Notes under the pieces: model-generated
Databases searched by the model: none
What the model saw: the letters and a program-made list of their open reading frames with translations, nothing else
Told to the model about the DNA's origin: nothing
Program-made: the position numbers and the translations under genes
Assembly: GCF_025024155.1 (NCBI RefSeq)
Contig: NW_026251746.1
Location: forward strand, 248,001-312,000
From: Gamsiella multidivaricata
Lineage: Eukaryota; Mortierellomycota; Mortierellomycetes; Mortierellales; Mortierellaceae
Direction of reading: 5' to 3'
Length of the DNA stretch: 64,000 bases
Part shown: positions 48,400-57,492 of the stretch, in pieces
Layout of the letters: every line of letters starts with the position of its first letter
Numbering within the stretch: position 1 is the stretch's first letter

Positions 48400-48432
48400 A
48401 ACACCAGTTCAATTGGATTGAATACGGGACTG
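48400..48432. repeat. Right terminal inverted repeat of the pogo-like element
   Basis: Reverse complement of the left repeat, missing one base. Its outer edge at 48432 is followed by ACAGGCTCG. Confidence 0.85.
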
Positions 48433-48594
48433 ACAGGCTCGACTGTTACAATCCAACTATATTATCGTTGGTGGGCATGTACACCTTATGCTCTGAAAAT
48501 AGATGTTCATCAAGCTTTCTCCATCACTTCTTCCAACTTTTACATCATCCCACGCCCTTGCATCTACTGCTACTGCCGCAGCCACAGAAAAGGA

Positions 48595-50355
48595 ATGACA
48601 GACGTATCGTCAACAGGCCAGCGGAAGCGCCTCAAGCACGGCATCCTCGCTGCTATCGGCGTCTTCGGTTCCGCGCAGCTAATTTACTACTTTGGCTGGT
48701 CAGGACGATTCAGTGCAGAGTTCACTCGCGCACCCGTCCCCGAGGCGATTCCCATGGACACAATCGAAACAGACCGCGCTTGCGTCTTACTTGATCGATC
48801 TTTCACCTCTGCTACGCAGCCAGACTTTACGAGGACAGGCCTTAAACAATGGACCGGCTGCCAGACACTCAACAGCACCAGCGGCTGGATCATACAGCAC
48901 TGTACCGTACCAGGGAACAACCCTACCCAGAAGGATGGTGAACCGGTGGTGGATTCTTTATCATGTTATCCAGGAGGATATTTTCGTATTCAGCGGCTAC
49001 AGCCCCTCGCCGGCAAGGACATACTGCAGACTGGGACTTGCCAACTGAAGGCGGGCATGTCACTTGCCGAGGACGCCGCTACGAGTCAGTATGCGACTTC
49101 ATATCTCGGCCCAGACACCTTCCGTATTATCCTTGTTGGCCCCGAGCGACTCTCACTGATGCAACAACAATCACTAGGGAACTGCACCTATGCCATCCCT
49201 TACTTGATCAGTCGACCTGGCCGGTTCTGGGTTCAGAAAGTCCTCCACACCTATCAAGGATACGATGCACTGAACGAGATCGCCTCTGAGAAAGGGTCGC
49301 CAGAATATCTCGGTAACGACATCCTTGTTGCCGGAACGCAGCAGCAACAAGCGGAGCAGCACTATTACCACTTTAATGTCTGTCCACATTGTGTATCTTG
49401 GGTGGCGATGGACGAAGCCCAGGGACTAGCAGGCACCAGGGATACTTGCTCGCGAGCACCAACTCAGCAGTCACATCAGTACGGCATCTACAGAGCCAGG
49501 CTTCCAATAGAGTCTGTATGGCAGGCAGTGGGCCATCCATACGAATGGATTCCAGCGCGGCCTCGCTGCAGGTTCTACCCTGCGCAGACATCGTTCGAGC
49601 CCGTCACCAATTCGGACAGCAAAGATGTTAAGGCCGAGAAGGCAGAGGCGGCTCAGTGCTTGCAAAATGCTCGGTCGATATATTTTGTCGGCGATTCTCA
49701 TGTCAGGACGATTTTCAGCGGAGTCATGCAGAGACTGCAGGGAAGATCGGGCGGCATCGATGCACGTATCCAGGATCAGCGGAGCCATACTATAAAGGCT
49801 GGCAAGGTCGAGGCAAGAAGCGACCTTGATGCCTCACTAAACGACACCTTGGCGCGCATTAGATACACGGTCGAGGACCTACAGGTTGCCACAGTCGCGG
49901 ATCTCAGTGTATTGGAAGATGCGGACACTGTCGTTCTCGGATTTGGATCGTTCTTTGGGCACTGGCCTACCGAGCAGTATGTAGAGCGGGTGAAGGCTGT
50001 GTTGGACGGCCTGGTCGAGATTCGAAAGCAGCGGGAGCTGAACTCTGATGGAAACAACCAGGACAAAATGAACAGCCTCAAGGTCATATGGGTGAGCGCA
50101 TCAGCATGGACGGACGATTCAAACCAACACTGGAGGACGAACCATCGGATTCTGTATTGGAATAAGCTGGTGGACGGTATGATCGACACTATTAATGCTC
50201 AAATCGGGGGAGGAGGTATGGTTGACCGACTTTTGACATTCGATATCACCATCCCCTTCAAGAACAGCACTCAGGACCATGTCCACTACACGGGTGAGAC
50301 CCCAGTTGACAGCTTTTCAGCAGAACTCATTCACAAACTCGACCTCTGCTCATAG
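48595..50355 (+). CDS. GDSH-type acyl-esterase-like membrane protein (PC-esterase/NXPE-like)
   Basis: Single-exon gene of 586 residues from ATG 48595. The same frame stays open upstream to 48418, but without an ATG and into the transposon repeat. A basic segment RKRLKH then a single hydrophobic helix at residues 16-35 indicates a type II membrane protein with a lumenal or extracellular domain. The catalytic nucleophile motif is YFVGDSHVRTIF (GDSH near residue 366), and an Asp-x-x-His pair lies at DHVHYTG near residue 561, the arrangement of PC-esterase, NXPE C-terminal and plant TBL/CAP64-type acyltransferases. VILGFG-like and WVSASAW segments lie between, as in that fold. Probable role: adding or removing acetyl groups on a secreted glycan (inference). 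The Cys-rich region near residue 260 (NVCPHCVSW) may be structural. Confidence 0.72.
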   Translation: MTDVSSTGQRKRLKHGILAAIGVFGSAQLIYYFGWSGRFSAEFTRAPVPEAIPMDTIETDRACVLLDRSFTSATQPDFTRTGLKQWTGCQTLNSTSGWIIQHCTVPGNNPTQKDGEPVVDSLSCYPGGYFRIQRLQPLAGKDILQTGTCQLKAGMSLAEDAATSQYATSYLGPDTFRIILVGPERLSLMQQQSLGNCTYAIPYLISRPGRFWVQKVLHTYQGYDALNEIASEKGSPEYLGNDILVAGTQQQQAEQHYYHFNVCPHCVSWVAMDEAQGLAGTRDTCSRAPTQQSHQYGIYRARLPIESVWQAVGHPYEWIPARPRCRFYPAQTSFEPVTNSDSKDVKAEKAEAAQCLQNARSIYFVGDSHVRTIFSGVMQRLQGRSGGIDARIQDQRSHTIKAGKVEARSDLDASLNDTLARIRYTVEDLQVATVADLSVLEDADTVVLGFGSFFGHWPTEQYVERVKAVLDGLVEIRKQRELNSDGNNQDKMNSLKVIWVSASAWTDDSNQHWRTNHRILYWNKLVDGMIDTINAQIGGGGMVDRLLTFDITIPFKNSTQDHVHYTGETPVDSFSAELIHKLDLCS

Positions 50356-50595
50356 GTCACGCATATCCCTGTATCTTCATTCTACTCCTATCCAGCATGC
50401 CATAAATGTATACATATATCAGTTCTTACTGTGCAACAGCAGTAAAGCCATTATCTTGACGCACAGGTGGAGAGAGGGTTTTTATTAAAAAAAAAAAAAA
50501 ATTATACAGCAGTAGAGAAGATAAAAATATGAGCTGAAGTCTAATGTATTGCTGTTTAAAATACCCAGATAGCTCTCAGTCTGAATGCAATACAG

Positions 50596-51324
50596 CTAGG
50601 CATTTGCCAACTTGGCTTCCTCGTCGTCCAAAATTGGCTGTGACTCTGGAGCCCCGGCGCTGGTCCTTTCTGACAGCTCCGTCAAATCTGGGCTTGCTTG
50701 TTCCGTTTCGCCCTGGTAGATCAATGCAATATAGCTGACGAAAGGTGTTGTCATACCGACAGCGAAGCCATACACGCCCTTGAAGATCTGTGGAAGCGGC
50801 CATGTGTTGAAGTCGCCACCCATGCTACTGTAATCCTTGCCAATGCTATGGATCTTGAGCCCCGACAGGATGCCGATCGTGATGGGCCAGTACAGGATAA
50901 ATGTGGCCAGGATCAGAACCGCAATGCGCTTGCCGTGAAAATTGAGATAGTACCCAATCTTTTCCTTCAGGGTCTTGTGTATCCCTACATGCTCAAGCCC
51001 CACAAACCAACGGACGACTGGATTGGCATTCTTGGGCATCCTGAGTGGAGCGACCAACCCCTTCTTGAGGTCTCCATTGACGGCCAATCGGTCCAGAATC
51101 CAAGTGAGGGCCTGTTGGATGATAATGGTGACAGCAGCGTCTCCGGCCAGGGTGTTCGGCAAAGGCCAAAGAAAGATGGCCTTACTTGTGTTCTTGTACA
51201 TTGCGGTGGCAAGCCCAAAGTTGATGCCTCCATCAAGAATCATGGCGCCAATCATGTGCATCACGACCAGGTAGACGACATGCCTCGTTGTCAAGCCCTC
51301 GACTGCATGTTTCCGGCCAGCCAT
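50596..51324 (-). CDS. Fungal multipass membrane protein of unknown function
   Basis: Single-exon gene of 242 residues with about four hydrophobic helices. The first is VVYLVVMHMIGAMILDGGIN, then AAVTIIIQQALTWIL, IAVLILATFILYWPITIGIL, and FAVGMTTPFVSYIALI. A Pro/Gly-rich loop, LWPLPNTLAGDA, follows helix 1. The C-terminus is an acidic cytosolic-type tail ending DDEEAKLANA. It resembles the yeast YDR090C/Ilt1 type of conserved fungal membrane protein (DUF2456), but this is recalled similarity and needs a profile search. It is divergently oriented to the CYTH gene, sharing a 455-base promoter region. Confidence 0.75.
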   Translation of the reverse strand: MAGRKHAVEGLTTRHVVYLVVMHMIGAMILDGGINFGLATAMYKNTSKAIFLWPLPNTLAGDAAVTIIIQQALTWILDRLAVNGDLKKGLVAPLRMPKNANPVVRWFVGLEHVGIHKTLKEKIGYYLNFHGKRIAVLILATFILYWPITIGILSGLKIHSIGKDYSSMGGDFNTWPLPQIFKGVYGFAVGMTTPFVSYIALIYQGETEQASPDLTELSERTSAGAPESQPILDDEEAKLANA

Positions 51325-51779
51325 GGTTATAGTTGTCGGTCGAGTTAAAAATAAAACAAGAGTGAAGTGAGCACAGTTGGCTGTGGTTATTTAAGATGGA
51401 GGTATAGAGGAAGTGGCCAAGGACACGGAGATGAGTAAGGAGAAGAAAGAATAAGGAGCGAAGAACAAAAGGTACACTCTCAAGTGAATTGCACGAGGAT
51501 TAACGGTGTGCACCTCCGCGTGAGTGGTCTGTGTTGGAAGGGGGGTGATGTTCAGGAGAAATGGGTGGAGGGTGTTGTTTGGCCATGACAGCATTACTAT
51601 GGGGGTTCAGTTTAGTTGTTCTTGCTCTCAGATAACCTTGAGCCGGCCTCAACGGGTAATGATGATAATTTACTTGACGAACCACGGTACCATGGTGCCA
51701 TTGTTGAAGTCGGTGACTGTTGTGCTGAATGTTGGTCAGGGAGGGCGGCGAGTACTCCGTTTACTCATCTTTCGTCGTC
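51325..51779. promoter_or_regulatory. Shared divergent promoter region
   Basis: The 455 bases between the ATG of the minus-strand membrane protein (51324) and the ATG of the plus-strand CYTH gene (51780) must contain both promoters. A pyrimidine-rich stretch on the minus strand lies near 51400-51460. No coding exon was recognised. Confidence 0.55.
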
Positions 51780-52763
51780 ATGGAAATCGAAATCAAGATC
51801 AGACTGCCCTCGGAGGACGAGGCCGCTAAGCTGGAGCGTGCGCTTGGAGGTAGCCCTACCAGCATAGAGGACCAAGATAATGTCTTTTTCGATGGAGTTG
51901 GCAAGGAGCTGTGAGTATCGCGGATATTGCAGATGGTGCCAACGGCACTTTGGTCACCATGGAGGGGATGGTGGCTGATTCTGTCTATCTGCATCAATTG
52001 ATCCATACTAGCATCAAGAACCAACTCGTATTTCGTATCAGGATCATTGAAAAAACCGGAAAGGAGCCCGTTGCAGTCGTAGCACTGAAAGGCAACGCGG
52101 TGCTGATCAATGGAATCGCCATGGTTGAGGAAGAAGAGCAAATCATCGACGTGGATATTGCTATGCAAATTATTGAGAGTCCCAACATCATCCCCGAAGT
52201 GGCCAAATCGTAAGTCGCACTGGCACCAACAAGGACATATGAGAGGTCGAATCCAACACAGGCTGAGCAAATACGCATTATTAAATTTGATAGGCATCGT
52301 CTGCTACAAAAGATCGTCGAGCGGGTACCATGCCCCAATGGATACTTAGATATGGGACGATTCAGGAACGTGCGGCACAAGTTTCAATGGAAAGAGTACA
52401 CTGTCGAGGTCGACCGCACAATTGTAAGTTGAGCGTGTGTTTCTGTCTTCATTTATGATTGAATAGCCGAATTGAAGCATATCCTATATTTTCTACTCTA
52501 CTTGCGATAGTATCCTCACGGAACGGCTTATGAGGTCGAAATCGAGTCTACAGATCCGGACAAAGCTAAAGAGCAACTGCAAGTGATATGGATCATGACA
52601 TGGGCTGCATGTTACGGGCGGCAGGATAGAGCAACTAACCATCCCGGGATCGATATCAATGTGTTTTATTTCTAGGACCGCATTGCTCCAGGAGCATGGA
52701 GTGGCTCACGGCAACAGCCAGAGAAACAAATTTGAGAACATGATCTACGGGACGCTCCTCTAG
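51780..52763 (+). CDS. CYTH-domain triphosphate tunnel phosphohydrolase
   Basis: Five exons (51780-51910, 52012-52209, 52294-52423, 52511-52582, 52692-52763) keep phase and give 200 residues, the usual size for a single-domain CYTH protein. The signature ExExK is at the very start, MEIEIKIRLP. It is followed by tunnel residues FRIRIIEK, VALKGNAVL, EEEEQ, WKEYTVEVDRT and YEVEIEST in the expected order. CYTH/TTM enzymes hydrolyse inorganic or organic triphosphates with a divalent metal; plant TTM3 and related proteins are tripolyphosphatases, and animal ThTPase acts on thiamine triphosphate. The substrate here cannot be told from sequence. The last acceptor is placed at 52691 rather than the earlier ctag near 52677 because only that choice keeps the frame to the stop. 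Confidence 0.85.
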
Positions 52764-53863
52764 AGTCAAACTGGAGCAGAGAATGGCATAGACCGCGCGG
52801 AGCTAGACTCAGACAAGATGGCTCTGCCTAGGAGTTCGTCTTTTCGGTTGCCCCGTGTGCTGATGGACACGGAAAGAGGCGAGATCGCGCGTGGTAAACC
52901 ACTCCGGACTATGTTTGAAAATAAAAATGACCCTGTGATAATGTGCTGACCCTGCTATCCACCTTCAGCCCCTAAACTGCAGGGCTCCATGCATGGTATA
53001 TGGATTAAAGAGCGAATGACCACCCCCTTTGCTTTTTGGTTTGTTGTGCGTGCTCTTGCAACATTCAGGTGCCTCAGTGTGCAGTCTCGGTCCTATTTGA
53101 CTTCACATCCTTACTTGGTCTCCTGTTGCTGCTGGTCTGTCGTTTTGGTCTCCTTTGTGTCAATGCCATCGGAGAAAACATTTAGGAAGGAGGCAAAAGA
53201 ACAAAAAAATGTGACCAGCCCAACCACCCAATCCACCTTCGGAAACCTGGGGCGAAAGGCCAGAGCAATAACGTGCGTAGGGATGGAAACACACCATGTC
53301 GCCATCCTTTTATATCATCGCCCTTTGTTGCCTCTGATGCTTATTTGTGAACACAGACTGCGTTAGACACGATAAAAAAAAAAGACTACGGCCCATGTCC
53401 TGATCATGACCAGGAACAAAACAAGCGGACCTGGAGCTGCAGATGCACAAACAAGCATGGACACTATTACCCCTATTTTTTTTCTTTCTTTCTTTTCTTC
53501 TTCATTGAGACACTATTGGGATTCTCCTTTCCTCCTCTTCCTCCACTCTGCCCACAACATTCAAGTATTGTACTATACCCTCTTGACAGTTCTTCATAAA
53601 CTATTGGCCTTTATTGTTGACCACTTTGAAAGGACACGCAAACCAGTCGCGAGATCATTGGTAGTCCTGTTCAGTCTACCTTCATATCACATACCATATT
53701 CCACACTTGTGCACTTTGTAGCCAGGCACCCTATTATCTCGCATAACCCATCTCTCAGTTCTTACAGCTGGCCCAATCGCTTCATAACATCCAGACTGGT
53801 CGCGAGAGGTTGGTACTCACTGGAGCCGACATCTATAATCTGTAGAAGCAGCACTTCACCACC
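52764..53863. other. Intergenic and probable 5' leader of the arrestin gene
   Basis: No supported gene. A T/CT-rich block lies at 53480-53510, and CT-rich sequence continues toward the ATG at 53864, which has a good ACCACC-ATG-G context. The plus-strand frame at 53406-53966 overlaps the arrestin start in another frame and is not believed. Confidence 0.5.
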
Positions 53864-56779
53864 ATGGCTACCTCTCGGGTCGTTTATCCTCCGAATAATC
53901 CGCTGTACGAGCCATATATCCATTCTACTTCTTCCCCCATGGCCTCATCACCGCCTACAAGGATAAGAACCAGTGGCATCTTTACCCGGCGGCTCTCGCT
54001 CACGGCAGCGTCTGTTGCTAATTCAGTCGCCTCGTCCACGCTCTTTGGATCATCGCCGCCTGCTTCGCATGGTTCCTCATTGTACCAGCAAGGCTCTTTC
54101 TTTCGATCCTCAAGCTCAGCCATCAGCAGCAATCCCGCTACCAGCACCTCTTCCGTGAATGTGTCCTCGGTAGGGATCAATATACCCTCTCCACGTCCCT
54201 CTTCATCAACGGCCATAGGAGAAGGAGCGGTGTCCTCCTCAAGGCGGCAGCGCAATCGCAGTACCAGCCACCCCCCTCCACCAAAGTACAAGACGCACCG
54301 CACCCCACAACTGCGCATTTCGCTACAGGATGCCATGGGCAACCCTGTCCTTTCACCGCCGGTGATGGCGCCTGGAGAATCTGTACGTGGTCAGATTAAT
54401 TTGGAATTGCCCAAGGCCACTCCTGTCCACTCTATCGAGATTTGTCTAACGGGAACGGTGACAGCGCTAGATGGGACGCGATTGGGATCCATGAAGACAG
54501 TTTCTGTTTTAGAAGAGTGCAAGACTGTGGCGACGGCTTCAGTCACTAATGCCAGGACCAATACGACCAGACGACATACTACACCAGCACCGGCAGCGGC
54601 AGCTAATGAGGATACATCAAGCAGAGGACGTGGTCGGCGCAGTAGTGTAACGAGTGCGAATGCGATACAGGACAGAGCACGCTCCCCTGCCATCCCGATC
54701 CAGAATACCATCGCAGCAGCAGTGGCAGCAACTATAGCAGCACAAGGGAGTCCACAAAGACCTTCAGCTGAGCAGATGTCCAGGGCACTCTCGATGCCCT
54801 CGCCTTATTACTCATCAAGTTATAGCACGTCAACATTGTGCTTGAATAGACCTATTTCACCTACACCAGCTGATCTTAGAGGCAGAAGAGCCAGCTTCTC
54901 GGCTAATGTCGATACACCCATCAGCAGCTTTGGAGGCACGCCAGGAAGAGCTGGACGTAACATGAGCATGATTAATATCAGCACCTTAAATCAGTTTCCT
55001 TTGGATGACGATCCGTCACAGCCAGAGGCACCATCATACGATCCACCAAATTATGAGCGAATCTTTACTTCCACTATCAACGGACGGTCGTCGGAAGAGA
55101 GCTCCAGCACAGACTCGGTCGTTCACTCACAAGGAGATGCAACAGTGCCGGATTCAACAGCTCCTATCAATATAGCTGCAGAAGCAAGTACATCGTCCGC
55201 GCCAATTCCAACGTCAAGCGCGACCAATAGCTCTGAGAATGGTAGGATGGCGTCCGATTTCTGCACTAACTGACCCTTTCGATATATCTTCTTGGCTAAC
55301 ATCATACTTTCTGCAGTCTCTATCGCTACTCATAGCAGACGGTCCTCTCGGGAAGGCCGTAATGGCCAAACTGGATCCGCGCCAGCTCCAGCAACGCCGC
55401 CAGCAGAGCCTAAAGCAGTTTTGATGCAGCCTGGAAACTACGTGATTCCTTTCTCCATCCGCATTCCCTCAAACACCGTTATGTCTCTTCCAGGATCGTT
55501 TTCTGATCCAGTCGGCAACATTAGTTATCAGCTCAGGGCAATTATGAAACAGATTCTACCGAGTCCGGACCCCTACGATCCAAAGGCACTCGTTGTCGAG
55601 CCAACATTCACATCGGCAACACAGGTTGTCAAGTTGATGCCGATGAACGACCCCGCATATATGCCTTTATACAACATCCCGTTCGAGACAGAGTCTGTGC
55701 GCGCCAATGTTGGACACTGGCTCTGGTCGACGGGCTTCATGGAGGCGCATGCATGGGTTCCCAAGCAAGGCTATCGTCCAGGTAGAATAGTTCCGTTGGT
55801 CATTCATATCGTCAACCACTCCGATGCAAAGCAGGTGACTGTAGAAACAACATTGTGCAGGTGCCTTCACTATGGCTCGGGATTATCGAAGATCAGAGCA
55901 ATGGGGATTGCAGGGCAGGGCTATCTCATGGACCCAGTATTGGCTGCTTCAGTTGTACCTGAAACCGCCATGGAGGTTTCTCTGGCAGATGAACGCGCCG
56001 GCGGACGACATCAGGAAAGGCGTAGAAGTTCTTCGAATCGTAACAGACCTCATAGCCAGCAACCGGATACGTCGATACCATCGCCGCCTGCATCGCCGTA
56101 TGGATCGAACTTCCCAACAACTCCTACAAGTGAACAGGGCGGCGACTCTCCGGAGGGTTCCGTGCATGGGTCGAGAATGCCGAGCCCCAATAGTATAGCC
56201 TCAATCTCAAGCCAATGGGGATCCGTTCACTCCAGCAGCAGTGATAGCAACAACACGCCATTGAGCTCGGGTATCATCCAGTACAGCCCGGATACCGACT
56301 TGCCTACTCCCTCCACAGCAGTACCAATCAATTTGATACAGACCCCACTACCCATTGTTCAGCATCAGCGCGAGAAGGTGTCGAAATCGAAGACTCTCAT
56401 CAACTGTAGCTTGGCCGTCGACCGTGAGATTCAAAAGACCATCCCTGTGCTTATCCCTCACACGGCCGGTTATTCAATCCTGAATGCTCCACTGCTCGAA
56501 GTCTCGTATGAGATTGTGGTCAAGATTCGTGCTGAAAAGGTGTACTCGCGGGGTATCCGACTCTCGGTACCCATCATCGTGATGGTTCCTGAAGAAGGAG
56601 ATTTAGAGGAAGAGGAGGAGCTGTTGTTGAGCGCAGGATTGGCTAGTCCGGCAATGATGGCCAGAGATTTGGGTCTGGCATTTAGTGGAGACGAGTATGA
56701 CCTGGGAGATCAGGGCGAGTGTCCGCCGTACGAGCTGACAGTGAGTTCAAGCGGTCGACGCCGCAATGGTCGACGCTGA
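53864..56779 (+). CDS. Arrestin-related trafficking adaptor with PY motifs
   Basis: Two exons (53864-55241, 55317-56779) give 946 residues. Alpha-arrestins recruit the Rsp5-type ubiquitin ligase to plasma-membrane transporters for endocytosis. An arrestin N-like region starts near residue 145 (RISLQDAMGNPVL, SVRGQINLEL, IEICLTGTV). It is interrupted by about 190 residues of Ser/Thr/Ala-rich linker, then resumes with NYVIPFSIRIP and NISYQLRAIM. An arrestin C-like domain begins near residue 600 (GYRPGRIVPLVIHIVNHS) and is itself split by a Ser/Pro-rich insert before TIPVLIPHTAGYSI and YEIVVKIRAE. Two PPxY-type sites, PPKY near residue 138 and PPNY near residue 402, are candidate WW-domain ligands. 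It resembles yeast Rod1/Aly-class ARTs; the exact orthologue is not assigned. Confidence 0.85.
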
Positions 56780-57492
56780 ACAAGGAGCGTCATTACCTTG
56801 GATGCTTTATTTTCTGTCGCTTCACGCGTCGCTTGTATATAATTTTTTTAACAAAGATTTCATTTCAAAGAAGCATGCACGAGAGGGAGGATGGTACCCT
56901 TGATAATGTTTCTTTATCTGGATATATAAAACACACGGACAATCATTTTCCGCTAAATGGAAAAGTCCGCGGTCCTTGCCTTTAACGAGTTTAGAGGCAT
57001 GAAGACCGGGTGCATGGGCGAGAGCAGCGCCATGCGACATAATGAAAAGAACAAGGTTGACATGCTTACGGCATTGCGTGGTGCTCAACGAGTGCCGAGG
57101 GTAGGCTGAGCTGCTGGATTTTGATTCGCTCCTGGAATGAACAAACGCTCTCTCGTTCTTCAGCACACCAGACGGATGCAGCAATAAAATTCATGGAGTG
57201 GACACAACTTTAAAGAAGGTGTTCCCGCCATACCATGTACTGCCCATCCTTCCCTTGCGCCTGCATCTCATTCCTCCCCTCATCCCTCTCTTTCTCTTTC
57301 TCTTTCTCTTTCTCTCTCCACGAGCTGCAGAATCCAGCAAGGCCCTATCCATAAGCCGTACTCGAGTGCTGACAGGACCCCCACCGCCATTCTCGACCAC
57401 ACCGCATCGCCACCCAGCCCGGTCCAGGGTCAAGGTCAGCTTCAGTTCAAGTTCCAGCTCCAGTCTCAGTTCCGGCAGCAGACCCCTCCTCC
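56780..57492. other. Intergenic; CT-rich leader of the kinase gene
   Basis: The stretch includes the arrestin 3' end and the kinase promoter. A CTCTTT-type tandem lies at about 57282-57318, and the remainder to 57492 is C-rich. No separate gene supported. Confidence 0.5.

Larger units (their letters stand above)
46809..48432 (+). mobile_element. Pogo-like (Tc1/mariner superfamily) DNA transposon, decayed
   Basis: The element is bounded by terminal inverted repeats of 33-34 bases (46809-46842 and 48400-48432) that differ by one indel and start CAGTCCCG at both outer ends. CAGT-type ends are typical of pogo/Tigger elements. The interior encodes a disrupted transposase with a CENP-B-like N-terminus and a DDE_1 catalytic domain. 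I did not find an intact TA duplication: the flanks are GC on the left and AC on the right. It sits directly beside the Harbinger-like remnant and 162 bases before the start of the next gene. Confidence 0.8.

Noticed and set aside
53406..53966. 186-codon plus-strand frame before the arrestin gene
   Set aside because: Overlaps the arrestin start in another frame; the hydrophobic Ser/Leu/Phe composition comes from the CT-rich leader.
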